From positions 51,065,899-51,129,898 of the forward strand of contig CP136067.1 in assembly GCA_032622095.1 (NCBI GenBank): a stretch of 64,000 bases of DNA, read 5' to 3'. The notes under the pieces are model-generated. The model ran no database searches and was not told the DNA's origin. It was given only the letters and a program-made list of their open reading frames with translations. Below are positions 1 to 11,762 of this stretch, one piece after another (position 1 is the stretch's first letter; each line of letters opens with the position of its first letter). Origin of the DNA: Siphonodentalium dalli (lineage: Eukaryota; Mollusca; Scaphopoda; Gadilida; Siphonodentaliidae). A program made the position numbers and the translations under genes.

Positions 1-19
1 TATTAGTGAAATTGTACTG

Positions 20-645
20 ACATATTTGAAAAGCTGAAAAATCGCATCATTTGCTTTTGGGAATTGACCATGGTAATTATTTTTCAGAGCCTACGCAGCC
101 GGTATATCTATAGTTAGTGTATATATCAACATATCTTATACCTCCTTCCATATTACGTAGAAACAGTTTGGAAGCTCGAATGAATCATGCTTGTTTGAAG
201 CCACATGGCGGTTTGAACTCCAAAATACACCTAACCATATTCGCTTTTGAACTTGTCCCGGTATCGAAATATATTGATAAACTACCTTTCTACGAGCATG
301 TCCTTGATAGCCGTATTCGAGTCATGACAGATACAACTTTAAACACGATGTTTGGGTCCCAAACAAACAACATTCATGTGGAAGGCATAGAACAGAAAAG
401 AGCGTTCCCTGTTCCAGTATAATCCTGATATGGTAGAAATAAAGAGCGTTTGTATGACTACTGGCGAGAAATTGAAAAACGGCTGGAAAATCGCTGTGAC
501 ATTGGTATGGCAAGTGTTTTTCAGAGCACACGAAGTCGGTATATTACTATTTGGTGTATTTATTCGGCGACATTTTATTCGCCTATCGTATCCGTCAATC
601 CAAATTGCTGGTTCGAATGAGCCATGCCCGTTTAACTTTTAATGA
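20..645 (+). repeat. Dispersed repeat family G, copy 1, with internal tandem duplication
   Basis: Positions 190-640 align by eye with 21,658-22,063. Shared blocks include GCCACATGGCGGTTTG, TGTTTGGGTCCCAAACA, AACAGAAAAGAGCGTTCC and AATAAAGAGCGTTTGT. Within this copy, 20-190 resembles 475-640 (both carry TTTTTCAGAGC and then a GGAAGCTCGAATGA- or TGGTTCGAATGA-like end), so the unit is partly duplicated at a spacing of about 455 bp. Open frames inside are short and not conserved between copies. No transposase or reverse transcriptase motif was seen, so this is probably a non-autonomous element. The left end may lie outside the window. Confidence 0.7.
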
Positions 646-1174
646 TGCCCTGTTTGATTTATCAACATAATTAAAACCACCACCTATGCCCTTTCATTCC
701 AGAAATTTTTTAGGAGGGACCATGAGCCCGATAATATAACTTTCGACTATCAGATATCGATTGACTTTCAAAAGGAGAAGTTTCTAACATTTTGGAATGT
801 TCTTCAGCCTTGCAAAAAAAAAATCCATTGATCGTCTCTCACGAAGAGACTTTAGTTTTACAATAAATATACGTTCTCAGGTGTGATCGTTTCTACCGGT
901 TTTCAAGGCATGGTTTTCGTGATGCCCTGCCATTCAAATGACGGCTATTGCAAGTATATTTATTTTGTCGTGTTTGATGAACATTTCCTTGGACATTTTG
1001 ACAAATTTGGTGTCAAATCGGACATGGATATTTAAAGTGTGCTCCAATGTATCCAATTATATGCATTGTATGCTTTATTCTTTGATCATTGAAACATTAC
1101 AGGATATTGAGTAACTAGGAGAGTATGTACGAAAGAATGATATAAGGAAGATACTGTTATGTACATGATACGAT
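646..1174. other. No gene seen; short repeat relic inside
   Basis: There is no coding signal. Positions 958-1045 resemble 59,080-59,180 at the left edge of the large foldback element; both share GTGTCAAATCGGACA followed by a TATNTTTAA block. The remainder is unassigned AT-rich sequence. Confidence 0.4.
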
Positions 1175-1440
1175 TTGCGTCTATGTGTCATCATCGTTGT
1201 CGTCACCACCTTCACCAACATTGTTATCGTGAGTACCATCATTATCACCACCATCATCGTCATCATCATTACCATTATCATCATCATCATCAACAATATT
1301 ACCGTCATCGTTATTATCACCATCATCATCATCGTCTTCGTCATCACTATAATTGTCGTTACCGTTTTCGCGGGCATCACCATCAACAACAACGTCACGA
1401 ACAATGTCATCAGCATCGTCATCATCATGGTCACCGCCAT
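1175..1440 (+). repeat. Degenerate CAT/ATC trinucleotide array
   Basis: About 265 bp of interrupted CAT, ATC, ACC and GTC triplets. The triplet phase keeps several frames open at once (His-rich, Ile/Val-rich, and Met-rich on the other strand), which is an artefact of the repeat and not evidence for a protein. A related array of complementary sense (GAT) lies at 21,262-21,340. Confidence 0.85.
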
Positions 1441-1829
1441 CTCAAAAGAAGAAGGCAGAAATAAATATTGAACTTACACAGATCACCGATGGGCGTTGAA
1501 CATTCGACCTTGATATAGGTTTGATAGAATTCGTGCCATCACGCTTGACAGCTCTTTAGCCTATATAGAGAAACCTATGTTATAAGTGTCAGATGATACC
1601 ACTTGAACACGGTAGTATTCCGCCCACAAACTTTTGATCGGCACGCACAATATGCGATGTTGTTCTTTGCACAGAGGTTGTTCCTGTAATTGCCTACTCT
1701 ACTTCTGCTTGCTTTCAGACTGCTACTCGCATTGATAAAACCATCTAATAAGCACACGATTGAATATAGAAAGATAATTATCTTCCCGATTAGATAGCGA
1801 TTGTGTAGAGTCGGCAGTACTCTTGCGTA

Positions 1830-1980
1830 CAGTAATGCCCTAATTAATCGACTTCTCAACCACAGCAGAATTATGGGTAACTTTTAAGGATTTAGTCGGA
1901 AATATGGCTTCCGACTATATCCTGAAAAGTTGCCCATAATTCTGCTGCGGTTAAGAAGTCGATTAATTAGGGCATTACTG
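1830..1980. mobile_element. 151-bp near-perfect hairpin (palindromic MITE-like)
   Basis: The left arm begins CAGTAATGCCCTAATTAATC and the right arm ends in its exact complement, GATTAATTAGGGCATTACTG. Arms of about 61 bp differ at a few positions. The centre continues as GTCGGAA/TTCCGAC around a short loop. Just outside lies a 22-bp direct repeat (1,805-1,826 and 1,980-2,001, GTAGAGTCGGCAG..) with one mismatch. Either it is an unusually long target duplication or the hairpin landed in an existing repeat. No frame of interest. Confidence 0.75.
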
Positions 1981-1989
1981 TAGAGTCGG

Positions 1990-2403
1990 CAGGACTCTTG
2001 CCACGCGATGTCAGGATCATGATTAAAAAAACAAGTATCCTGATTTAATCGGAAGGGGGGATAACCCAATATAGGACATACATGCGGCTACATGACGAAA
2101 ATTGTATTGAAACACTGTAAACACCACAAGTGATGAACTTTGGTTGTAAATAAGTCAAAGTTACGTATTTGGGTGGGTGAGCTTGGGCGAGGTTTGCGGC
2201 CGCTCTTTATAACAAACGCTTTCCTGGGTATGATGAATTAACATAAATGTTTTAATTTGAATATCTCAGTTATTTAGTCAATACAACCATTTCAAATGGA
2301 AGTATGATTACTAGTGGTTAGTTGGCACCAGTTACCCCCCCCCCCCTTTCGATTAAATCAGGACACTCATTTTGAAATATAATCCTAACATCACGCGACA
2401 AGT
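1990..2403. mobile_element. Inverted-repeat element, ~410 bp
   Basis: The ends pair over roughly 70 bp: ACGCGATGTCAGGAT and TCCTGATTTAATCGGAAGG on the left match the complements of CCTAACATCACGCG and CCTTTCGATTAAATCAGGA on the right. The right arm contains a C12 run at 2,335-2,346. The interior has no open frame of note, so this is a non-autonomous element. Its left end touches the 22-bp direct repeat flanking the preceding hairpin, suggesting nested insertion. Confidence 0.65.
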
Positions 2404-2971
2404 GTTAACCAGAATAAATACCAATCGCTATATAATCATGAACCCCGATTAAATATTGTTATACATATATAATCCGTGGCGTATTGGCTTGATAAAGTAT
2501 GACACTAGTGTAATGACGTTATCCGTGCATGACAGACACTCGTAGTAATTTAATAGACGAATACAAAGTCTTGCTAAGCCTAAATTAAAACCTTGATATT
2601 TCTTGCTGTTGTCACATTTTATGGATCAACATTTGTAAGGGTAGTATATACACACTACTTATATACGTATTATATATGCCACGGGGAAATTATTTAAGTG
2701 ATAGTACTGCTACATGAAGTTAAATAGTGATATCTTTTTCCTGGTGTATATGTAGTACCCAACGCGCACCTGTCTCGCAGCCGAAAACATTCTACCACGT
2801 CCCATAAATTTAGTAGTCCCTTTCAAGTCATATAACCACCGGGTTATTGTAGTGTAATTATACTTCCATTGTTAATAATATTGTTTTTGTGGGGTTTTTT
2901 TCGTTATCTTTCTGAGCAATTTTGTACTGCGTATTTTTTTGGGAAGTACAATACATAGATTACATTCTCAC
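2404..2971. other. No gene or repeat recognised
   Basis: AT-rich sequence with short TATA-like runs near 2,645-2,680 and no coding frame or recognisable element. Confidence 0.5.
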
Positions 2972-2998
2972 CTAGAGTTAGATGTACTCTAACTCTAG
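2972..2998. repeat. 27-bp palindrome
   Basis: CTAGAGTTAGA and TCTAACTCTAG are perfect 11-bp complements around TGTAC. Confidence 0.8.
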
Positions 2999-3052
2999 TG
3001 AACTTATAGTACCGTGTACTGAGCTGATAAAGCAATTAGAAATGAGTTGATG

Positions 3053-3146
3053 CACCATTAGAAGCCAATTATTAATTTCCATCCGCTTCGACCGAGGCCG
3101 GAAACGGTTGAAAAGGGTGGAAATTAATAGTTGGCGTCCTATGGTG
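3053..3146. mobile_element. 94-bp foldback element next to LINE tail
   Basis: The left arm (CACCATTAGAAGCCAATTAT, then TAATTTCCATCCGCTTCGAC) pairs with the right arm (GGTTGAAAAGGGTGGAAATT, then AATAGTTGGCGTCCTATGGT) over about 42 bp, with a loop near AGGCCGGAAA. It abuts the 5' end of the following LINE fragment. Confidence 0.7.
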
Positions 3147-3535
3147 TGGATAAGATCGACATTTTGATAAACAATTGTGTTCGCTTAATGAATAATAAAT
3201 GTAAATATGATCATATAACCCAATTTCTAATCCAAGAGCATATCATGACATTCAGATTTAGGATTCAGTTTAAATGCGCTGTAATTGTGTTCAAATCTCT
3301 CCACATGGAATCACCTGATTATATCACGGACATGTTTCAAGTGAGATCGGGAGGAATAACTCGGTCCAACACCACCGGATTACACCTGAATACCATCGGC
3401 GGCAAACCGAACAATAAGCATGGAAAGTTATGCTTCCAGGAAGTGTCCATCGCGCTATGGAACAAACTGCCAATGAACATCAGGCGCTGTCACTCTTTTC
3501 AAAGTTGCTGAAAACATATCTGTTTCGTCAATGTT
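3147..3535 (+). pseudogene. LINE reverse transcriptase C-terminal fragment
   Basis: The translation carries the conserved tail of non-LTR retrotransposon ORF2 proteins. KYDHIT is followed by a degraded version of the usual HWLPV block, then FRIQFKCAVIVFKSLH, a DYITDMFQ segment, and ALWNKLPMNIR near the end. After the stop near 3,511 the next frame continues with LLKTYLFRQCF, which is the expected ending, so a one-base shift breaks the frame. The piece lacks the catalytic part of the enzyme. It is a 5'-truncated dead copy, as is usual for LINEs. The subfamily cannot be fixed from this tail. Confidence 0.75.
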
Positions 3536-3672
3536 TTCAGTTGCCAAATTGACATTATTCGCACTTATTTTTCGATTCACTAATTTTTCATATATTTCAT
3601 ATTCGTGATTTGTTACTTTTTAGCTGTGTACGTAGCTGTTTTTAGGTAGTATTTTAATTCTCCTTGGCCTCT

Positions 3673-4176
3673 TTTAAAGGCACGTGCGGCCTTAATTGTC
3701 GAAAATATTCATATTTTTTCCAAACACCGTAAACAGAAAAACATTAAAACGCATACAGTTCCGCTCATATATACCATGACCATCGCGTAAACAGCATGTT
3801 ATCATAAAGACCTACTATATTTTACCTAAGCAAGAGCCTGATTGTGTTACTGAAGACAGCACAATGCTACTGGCTAATCACACACAAATGGCATAAACGC
3901 TCTTTATTAGTTCCATATCAGGTATTCACCAACAAAGAACGCTCTTTAAGTTTACCATCATAATATAAACAAACACCAGAAAAGTAACTTTTTATGCTTC
4001 TGTTTATATAACATTGGTCAAACATATGACCATAACATACTGTTTATGCGATATTTCTTATTTGTATACGGACAAAGTCTATCTACATTTTGATGTTCTT
4101 TCTGTTTGTGGCGGTTTTTGACGGGTGGAGATATTTTCACAGGATACCCACCGCCAAGGCCAACCGTGTCTTTAAA
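3673..4176 (+). mobile_element. Family A element, copy 1 (~505 bp)
   Basis: Nearly the same sequence occurs at 28,925-29,427, and a diverged inverted copy at 14,754-15,282. The ends read TTTAAAGGCACG and CGTGTCTTTAAA (CGTACCTTTAAA in copy 2), an imperfect terminal inverted repeat with TTTAAA at the edges. Inside are two direct copies of ACGCTCTTTA about 38 bp apart. The end part reads as an open frame through GGCGGTTTTTGACGGGTGG, but it is not a known protein. It is a non-autonomous DNA element. Confidence 0.75.
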
Positions 4177-4291
4177 CTCACATATCTTTTAGTATCCATA
4201 TTGTGTTATCTCTTTGTTTTAAACTGTACATGTATTTCTATTGTAAAGCGCATTGAAACTAATTTACTGTCTAATGCGTTTTTAAATGTAA

Positions 4292-4292
<1 letters not shown>

Positions 4293-4325
<33 letters not shown>
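4293..4325 (+). repeat. (AAT)n microsatellite
   Basis: About eleven ATA/AAT triplets in a row, immediately downstream of family A copy 1. Confidence 0.95.
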
Positions 4326-4326
<1 letters not shown>

Positions 4327-5552
4327 GTGTATATCATCTCGCTGATCATATCATTCTAGTGAAATTAAGTATTTATAAGACCTGACTTGCAGATTTATAG
4401 CTTTTATTGTAAGGATACTCGGAAAATGTTAGGAGTATCTCGATACGCATCAGTTTACCAGCGGATCAAAAGCGCTCCTGTCCGCGATTGTTTTATAGAG
4501 TTATCACCAGTATCATAGATAGTTCAACCCCAAATTCCTTCTTTTGTGGCAAGCAAGACATTCGGATTTATTGTCTGGCGTTTTCATCCGTTACCAGTAA
4601 AATGACCAGCTCAATTATTAACAGGGTGTGGTTACAACTAAATCTGCACACACATATGACTAGTTATTGGTTACCATTGGGACTAATTCCTTTAATTTCA
4701 CGTTACGCACTACCTTTATGATACAGACAAATCGAAGTTGAGTTATATTAAATCCGGTCTGTGGTTGGTTATTGTTAGGGCCAATTAGTGAAACAAATAA
4801 CTGAAGTTTTTTTCAATCTGATTTGAAATAAATCGTTAGACATTGCAAAACCAAAACGTTTAGAGGTTTAATGTCGAGAGGGCGACGTTATGATAAATAC
4901 ACCATGGACGTATCAAATTTCTGCTGGGCAAATAAAGAGCTTCCCAAATATCCGGGCCAGAGATTTTATTTCTGAGCAGCATGGTGTCTAAGAATTGAGA
5001 ATGAACTCATTTAACATGCGCACGCGAAAATTCAAAAGTTATCAAATTTCCCGGATTCACGAAAAGATATCGATTGTCGTCAGATTGCGACAGTAAATTT
5101 GTTGCACCGTGGTTACGCCATGCAGAGATTTGGCGATGTGGGAGGATCATAATTCTCCCACAAAAAGAGAAAATTGGTCAAACAATTTCATCAATTGGAA
5201 ATTTCAGATAAAAAATAGTTTGGAATTGTATTGAGCGTGAAATAGTTATTGTTAATCAAATAATCCTAATATTTCCCTAATCGGTAAAATTGTTGTACTG
5301 AAATAATATTCAGTTGGGACAGTTCCAACCATAGGGTGTGCAAATTCGGAAATTTCCAACAGCTGGACAAAATGGGCTATATATGACAATGTTTGACACC
5401 GCCCACCAACATATACTCTAGTCCCTTCTCAATTTGGAATTTCCTGACGTCGAGTCAGAAGACATTGTCATAGTAGTCAACGACTTTGATGCCCCGTAGC
5501 AATATCAATATCCCGATCACCGGTTTACGACGCACAACGTTTAACCCAATCG
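4326..5552. other. No gene or repeat recognised
   Basis: The only sizeable open frame (4,488-4,721) shows no recognisable domain and no splice context. Nothing else is supported. Confidence 0.5.
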
Positions 5553-5850
5553 ACAGTCTCTTTGAAATGCCGACGAACATCCTAACGGATGTACGTCTCT
5601 AGAACTCTATTAAAATTAGTTTCTGTTTTAAAGTGATTCCCTCCATTTCATTGGAGACTGGTGCAGACTACGCACGATTCATTGGCTTCTGGCATAACAG
5701 ATCATTTCACATAACAGAGGTCAATTTGCTCACACATTGTCAAACACAACTATTGTTGGAAAACTGAAATACAGGAATATATCCATAATTAATTATAATC
5801 ATCGCAATATAGGAGACATCATCTTCGAGTTTTTATCAGTCACGATATTC
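5553..5850 (+). mobile_element. Family F element, truncated copy
   Basis: Starts with AGTCTCTTTGAAATGCCGAC and matches the complement of 47,130-47,471, including ATTCCCTC..TTTCATTGGA, CAACTATTGTTGGAAAACTG and TCGCAATATAGGAGACATC. The distal inverted repeat present in the 47-kb copy is missing here. Confidence 0.7.
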
Positions 5851-6164
5851 ATAACTGATTATTCTTTCGCATCTTGGTGCATTTATAACTATTTCTAAAT
5901 ACTACGATTCTCAAAACCATATACTATAATTTTTGAATCATCTCAATATTTCAATACGTGCTCAAAATATTGGCATTAGTTGGTCAGAAAAAGAATGAAA
6001 ATTGAGCATTTTTTTTTTACTTTTTCTCTAAATTCAGATAAACGTCGACTTTTTAGTTGGACTAATGGGACATTTTCTGCCATAACTATAGTGATGTTTC
6101 TGTTCAGTATACCATTTTGATAGATCAGGGTTAAAAATCACTGCTAATTTGGTTATGTACCTTT
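5851..6164. other. No gene or repeat recognised
   Basis: AT-rich, with a T9 run near 6,010. No coding frame. Confidence 0.5.
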
Positions 6165-6380
6165 ATTCCGAAGACAATGCTCCGTAGGTCCGATATTCCG
6201 CAGGCTAAATAATCAGAATGTCCGATACTCCGATGTATTAATAGTCCGAAGGTACAATAGTCTGAAGGTCTAACACTCCGAAGTCCCAATACTTCGAAGG
6301 TCTACTACTCCGAAGTTTTTATACTCCGAAGACCGATTACTCCGAAGGTCCGATACTCAGAAGGTCCGAAACTCAGAATG
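6165..6380 (+). repeat. Degenerate minisatellite, CTCCGAAGGTCCGATA-like unit
   Basis: About a dozen imperfect repeats of a ~16-bp unit such as ACTCCGAAGGTCCGAT, with drift in the bases between CCGAAG cores. No frame persists through it. Confidence 0.8.
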
Positions 6381-7332
6381 TTTTGGTGTGACGACGGGTT
6401 TCATCGCCTGTAGACCTTTGATTTACGTTTTAGAGATCCATCTACTGTTCCAGTGTGCATCGTGATTGTGTGGGATTCTGAGATTCCGCATTGTCACAAC
6501 GGCCCTTAGTTGAGTGCAATTCTCTTTCTTGTATGTATGTTTGTTGATAGGTTCAATTTATTTAGTTTGTTCTCTGAAGCTCTTGTAAACTGGCCAATTC
6601 ATACCTGTGGTTCTTATAATATGTAAGAGAAAGCACACACTTGAGACAAACGCACTTTATTTCACCATGTGGTGGGAGACACTTATTTGACGTCGAAGAA
6701 CAATAGAACCATCCCCTATACAAAACAAATCAAATTACTTCCCGAAACACCCTCATCGATTGTAACTCATCAGCATCTGAATGCCAGAGGAGAGGAGCCT
6801 CACTAAGTGTGGTAACTTGTTCTCCGATCCCCCGTGTACCCACACCATTGCGTATACCATTGCTGTGTTAAGTAACTAAACAAAATCCATGTTTGCTATA
6901 TATGTCGGTCACAATAAATACGTCCAAGTAAACAATAGAACCGTTTCCTTTTGTAAATTATGAATATTTAGACCAATACATACAGTAGGGATATATCTAA
7001 GTAGTCTACGCACTCATCGACAAAAAATTACCATGTTTATGCAATGTGAGGCCCGAATATTATGAGCCTCTTCGAGGCAAATGTACAATATGTAGTTGTG
7101 ACTTATATTGCATAAGGAGTGTATATCTGTATATCTTTAGACGCGTGACTGGGAAATGTCATCCAGTAATAAGAAGGCAATAAGTTGTCATCATTATGAA
7201 AGCTACCCATCCAGAAGCAGCCCGTGTGTATGGTGACTTCGTTGAAATGCTATATTTTATTCCAGGTCCCACCTGTGGCTAATGTTATGTTCCCTTATCA
7301 CGCCACACAAAACATGCGTCTATTGCCTATAC
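6381..7332. other. No gene or repeat recognised
   Basis: No long frames, no inverted repeats noticed. ACAATAGAACC occurs twice (near 6,700 and 6,934), without further similarity. Confidence 0.45.
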
Positions 7333-7393
7333 ACGACCCTTCTGTCCCAGTGAGACAGGACTACATGACCATTCTGCCCCAGTGAGACAAGAC
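7333..7393 (+). repeat. Two-copy short tandem repeat
   Basis: TCTGTCCCAGTGAGACAGGAC and TCTGCCCCAGTGAGACAAGAC follow each other at a spacing of about 36 bp. Confidence 0.7.
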
Positions 7394-8923
7394 GCAACCG
7401 CTGATGCTGACCCACGAGAAGACATATTTTGATGTGTGTGCACACGCGCCTAATGGCTGTTTGACGCCGATAAGCCACATAACGTCGTAACTTGTTACTG
7501 AGAAGCTAACTAATTCCTTCCTGTTTTTTTGAAGATTAATTGATTACCATTTTAGAACCGTGACATGCTGGCGTCGATGAAGTTTTAACGCTTCACCATT
7601 ACTTTAGAAGCACTATTTAATGCTAACGTGCGTTTGATCAAATATGCGCAATTACATAAACCAAGAAGATGAATTACAGATACTTTGGGCGAGTATCGTA
7701 CAACATGAATGAGTCTACTATTCGTCTACGTGTAGCAGCAAGATGAGTAAATATAGTAATTGACGCGAGCAATTAAGAAGAGTGAATGGCAAGGATCAAC
7801 ATTAAACAAGTGCACGTTATTTAATATATTATACATGTAGGAATGCCTATCTACAATATTTTGATTTGTAATACGACCCTGCCTAACTATGCTTAAAAGC
7901 CATGTCCTGATTGGCCAGTGGCCCGAGTTACCATGGCTATCTCGTTCCAGTTTTGTGGTACAATTCTACTTTCTCGGTTTATTCAGATCACCGCACGCGA
8001 CTTTTCCCGTCTTTTCTAACTCCGCGCAAACGGGGCATCAACGGAGTACACCCGCACCCGTAACCCTTTGAATTTTGCTACATCTTGACAATCTTGCGAA
8101 TTTTCTAGCGATTTGTCGCTTGAAACCAGTTTGGTTGCCAATGAATATGGTCCAAATGATGTTATGGTATATTGATATATGTTACGACCAAAGAAAGTTA
8201 CGTAATAAGTATATTAAATGACAAAATAAATCCATGGGGCCGGGCTGTGCATTCGTCGATTCGAATCTCGATCATATTCGATATTTCGGAGTCAAGTTGA
8301 AAATGAAAGCGTTTGTTCACCAGTACAGAATGGGAATACGATTAGTTTAGTAAACTAGATCATTTAGATCGCTTTGTGTAAGGAAATTGGTCCATAGTCG
8401 ATGATCATATTCATGTTGTCCCAACAACGTTCAAAACAGAAATGACCGCAATCGTATTTCCTGTACAATTTAAATGAAACGCACGGGCGCCGCTGAAAAC
8501 ACATCGTTTTTTAGCCAATCACAACGATTATTTCTAGAAGAGGTGCCTCGAAAAGTAAACGGGGGAATTTCATAACAAGACAAGACATTACCAGAGTACT
8601 CCATGCAAAGAAATCGAGTACGCCCAATACGAATTACACCACGAAATGTTTTCTCACCTGAGACCGAAAAAGCGCAGTATTTCGTTGACTATTCAGTCGA
8701 ATTGTGACCATAAACTTTCAGTCGTATTACAAAAGAAATAAATACAATCAGTTTTTTGTGGTACAACTTGACCATACACACCTCTACACCGTGTATTTAT
8801 TTCTTAATTAACATATTTTATTGGTTCAACTTAGTATCTGAAAATTTCCCTCCAATGAATATGAATCCTTTTCACTTGTATTATCTTAGCGTTTGTCTGT
8901 CGTCTGCTCATTTATTCCGAACA
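7394..8923. other. No gene or repeat recognised
   Basis: The frames present are about 60 codons, unconserved and without domain character. The sequence near 8,256 has a tRNA B-box-like GATTCGAATC, but no cloverleaf forms around it. Confidence 0.45.
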
Positions 8924-9036
8924 CCCCCCCCCCCCAGATGAGTAACAGGCCCCAACACCCCTCCAGATGAATAACAGGCCCCAACACCCTCTGGACAGAT
9001 GAATAACAGACCCCCCCAGATGAATAACAGGCCATT
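8924..9036 (+). repeat. C12 run plus CAGATGAATAACAGGCC minisatellite
   Basis: A run of twelve C at 8,924-8,935 leads into four copies of CAGATGAATAACAGGCC (one CAGATGAGTAACAGGCC) separated by CCAACACCC-type spacers of uneven length. Confidence 0.85.
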
Positions 9037-10501
9037 CTAATACATATTTATAACTGGTTGGAGAATCAATTTAGTAAAGATTTTACTTTTAATTTATCTT
9101 TTTTTCAGTAGACGAATTCGATGATTAGTGTAAATGGTATTTATTCCACATTATTCATTATTTGCCTATATATTACAAAACAAGTGTTAAAATTGATGAT
9201 ATGAAAGGGATACGACAACAGGTTTTAAGCTGTTGGGGGTCGTTTCCGGTTAACATGTGACCATTCCCATCATGTGATAGTGATTTCAGACCCTTCGAGT
9301 TGCTTCAAATAATTGGGAACTTTATGTGTTCACATTTAATAGCGTATATACTCACGGTGGGCCGATTTGATAGGTGTCTCAAAGTACAATAGTTTCAGAT
9401 GACATGATTTAGGTTGTGTGCAAGAAGTTTGGAAGAGTATGGTGGTTGTCCGATGAAGATAAAGTCATTTCATATGTAATTAATTTGGGTTACATGGGAG
9501 TGGTTCGTGGGATTACGATGGTTGTCTATATATATCTTTATTTGCCTCCAATTGTGGAGATTAATTGCTGTACAATATTTACATAATAGTTGCAATACAA
9601 GAAATACATAATAATGCGTACCGTACTACATAAGTTCTGACAATAACGTTTACCATATATCTCACAACCGTGTGAGCGCAACAATAATCAAGTGGATATT
9701 TCGGAGAGAAGAACAAAAAGAAAGACAAAAAAGACAAAACAAAAGACAAAGACTGAAAACAAACATGAACTGCGTATGTCCTAAGCGACAATCATGAAGA
9801 TGGATTGTTGCACATGATTACACGAAGGAGGCTGGTGACCACTTGCGTGTGAGCTGTGATGCCCATGTAGTATATTTGAGAGGGATATCATCTTCATTGA
9901 AGATCACGGTGGTTGTCAGATAAAGCCCATTATCGTTTTTTTAATGTGGCAGTCATCGATTCGTTCGATGTCCATGAATGTGACGCTCACCGGAGAATTG
10001 CTTGCTGATATAATTTAAAACGTTTGGTTCGATTAATACATTTGTGGACTTCTGCGAACATTTTAAGATCGTCTTGCAGTGAAATTTCAGTGGATTCACA
10101 CACTATTGGCTCGGATGAACATTACACATACAACAAATCGAGGATAAGAGACTATGGAAGTGGTATCTAACACATTCAAGTAAATAGTGTTCTGTATCCT
10201 AGATTTCACCGATTTCTTGGTTGGTCGGAGACAAAATGAGAATAAGTATGGTGATTTAGATGGCTACATTGTAATCTTAGCCGGGAATACAGTATTCTGG
10301 CTTCATGTGTATTCGCAAAAACTGAAACCGTTTATGGGTCTTCATATTCAGCTTGGGGAACTCTTAGATGCTTATAGGGAATCCATGTTAATAATGTCTG
10401 TGTCAAGATTATTACATAGTGCCGTTGTTGATGGCAGAAATTATCTTATGTGATATCCATAGTCAAAGCTGGGTATTATGAAGCGATTGCATTGTCTAGT
10501 T
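9037..10501. other. No gene recognised
   Basis: A purine-rich stretch (GAAAGACAAAA repeats) lies at about 9,708-9,760. An 88-codon frame at 10,187-10,453 shows no recognisable domain. The segment next to 10,502 may hold more decayed LINE sequence, but the reading frame is lost. Confidence 0.4.
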
Positions 10502-10957
10502 TCACGCCTGGATATGTGTCCGTGAGTGTTGCTCTAGATAAGTCGATGCCTGGCCGCATACCATTTTATAGAACATTTTTAGTTTGTGTTTTTCACGACG
10601 TGATTTTAAGGTTTCCCAACCAGTTTCTGACAGAAGTATAACATTATTGATTGATCTGGTGGCGCCCGTCACAATTCGAGCTGCTTCGTTTTGTATGTGT
10701 TGGATTCTATCAGAGTCCTGCTGCGAGCAGGCCTCCCAGACGACACATGACCATTCGATGATTGATCGGACTAGCTAGCATGACGTATCATTTTTCGAAA
10801 GATGTACGGACCAAATAGAATCGGTAAATCAATGGTTATTCTGGTCTCTAAACTGGCGAAATACAATCGTTTCAGTGAAAGAAGAATTGTTAACGGTGCC
10901 GAACCTCAGTCAATCGCGTGGCATTCAGATGCAATTACAGTTGACGCTCATCATTGG
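10502..10957 (-). pseudogene. LINE reverse transcriptase C-terminal fragment, tandem copy 1
   Basis: On the minus strand, 10,774 down to 10,502 is a 90-codon frame without stops. It contains the typical non-LTR retrotransposon signature: LVRSIIEWSCVVWEA, then DRIQHIQNEAARIVTGATRS, then a LLSETGWETLKSRREKHKL block and FYKMVCGQASTYL. In known elements this lies downstream of the polymerase core, just before the 3' end. A stop and frame slip occur directly upstream, at the ALVR junction. The copy is dead but much better preserved than its neighbour. The 3' flank loses similarity around 10,502. Confidence 0.8.
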
Positions 10958-11400
10958 TTGCACACCATTTTATAATACATTTTAGTTTGGGGTTTTCAGG
11001 ACGCGATTTTGAAAGTATACCAACCAGTTTCTAACGGAAGTTTAGAATTACTGACTGATTTGGTGGTACCCGTCACAATTTGAGTTGCTTCGCATTGTAT
11101 GTCTTCGATTCTGTCAAGAGTCTTGCTGTGAGCAGACGACACGCGATTTTTCGAGGATTGATCTAACCAGCATGAAGTAGAATTTTTCAAGAGGTGTACG
11201 ATCCAGATAGAATCGGTAATGGTTTTTCTGGGCTCTAGACTGGCGAATTACAATATGTTAGTGAAAGAAGAAATGTTAACGGTACCAAAGAGTATTGAAC
11301 AACTTGCGAATTCGTGAGCACGATTAGTTTGAATTGCATCAGCTCGAACCTCAGTCGATCGCGTGGCATTCAGATTCAATTACAGAATGACGCTCATCAA
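10958..11400 (-). pseudogene. LINE reverse transcriptase C-terminal fragment, tandem copy 2
   Basis: A second, more decayed copy of the same segment. It shares long blocks with copy 1: ACCATTTTATA, CCAACCAGTTTCT, AATTTGAGTTGCTTCG-like, AGATAGAATCGGTAA, GTGAAAGAAGAA and the AACCTCAGTC..TCGCGTGGCATTCAG tail. The minus-strand frame 11,190-10,996 reads TLDRIEDIQCEATQIVTGT and LPLETGWYTFK, recognisably the same domain with changed residues. The two copies lie head to tail, so this is a local duplication of about 400-440 bp and not two independent insertions. Confidence 0.75.
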
Positions 11401-11700
11401 TGGGTCCCATTACGTCCCTGTGCCATTCAACGCACGGATCATTAATTCTTTTCATTGGAGCTAGCTTTGATCGAATTAGACAAATGACTCGTGAACGATT
11501 TTGAAAGCTCCCACACTTCCTCAAAAAGCTTTGAAATAGCCAGGCGATGTACCGGACACTGGGGCATTAACTTATCACATATAAAGTCTTAAATGCGAGT
11601 GAGTGCTTCGGAGTCGACCATATGTTTCATGTCAGAATGAACACGTTATTCTGTCGTCCGTGATTTGACTGTTGGTGAGCTCTTATATAGCACTGGGCGT
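11401..11700. other. No gene or repeat recognised
   Basis: Nothing supported. A weak resemblance to the middle of family B was not strong enough to call. Confidence 0.4.
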
Positions 11701-11701
11701 T

Positions 11702-11762
11702 TATCTACATAATTTCTATTATAAGCAGATAATGTGCAGATTTTCTGGAGAATAGGCTGGTT
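11702..11762 (+). mobile_element. Family B element, 3' end fragment
   Basis: CTACATAATTTCTATTATAA, AGCAGATAATGTGCAG and the GGAGAATAGGCTGG end match the right ends of the full copies at 16.1 and 35.6 kb. Confidence 0.65.

Noticed and set aside
1159..1471. His-rich and Ile/Val-rich open frames of about 100 codons
   Set aside because: They are the different phases of a CAT/ATC trinucleotide array, open on both strands for the same reason.
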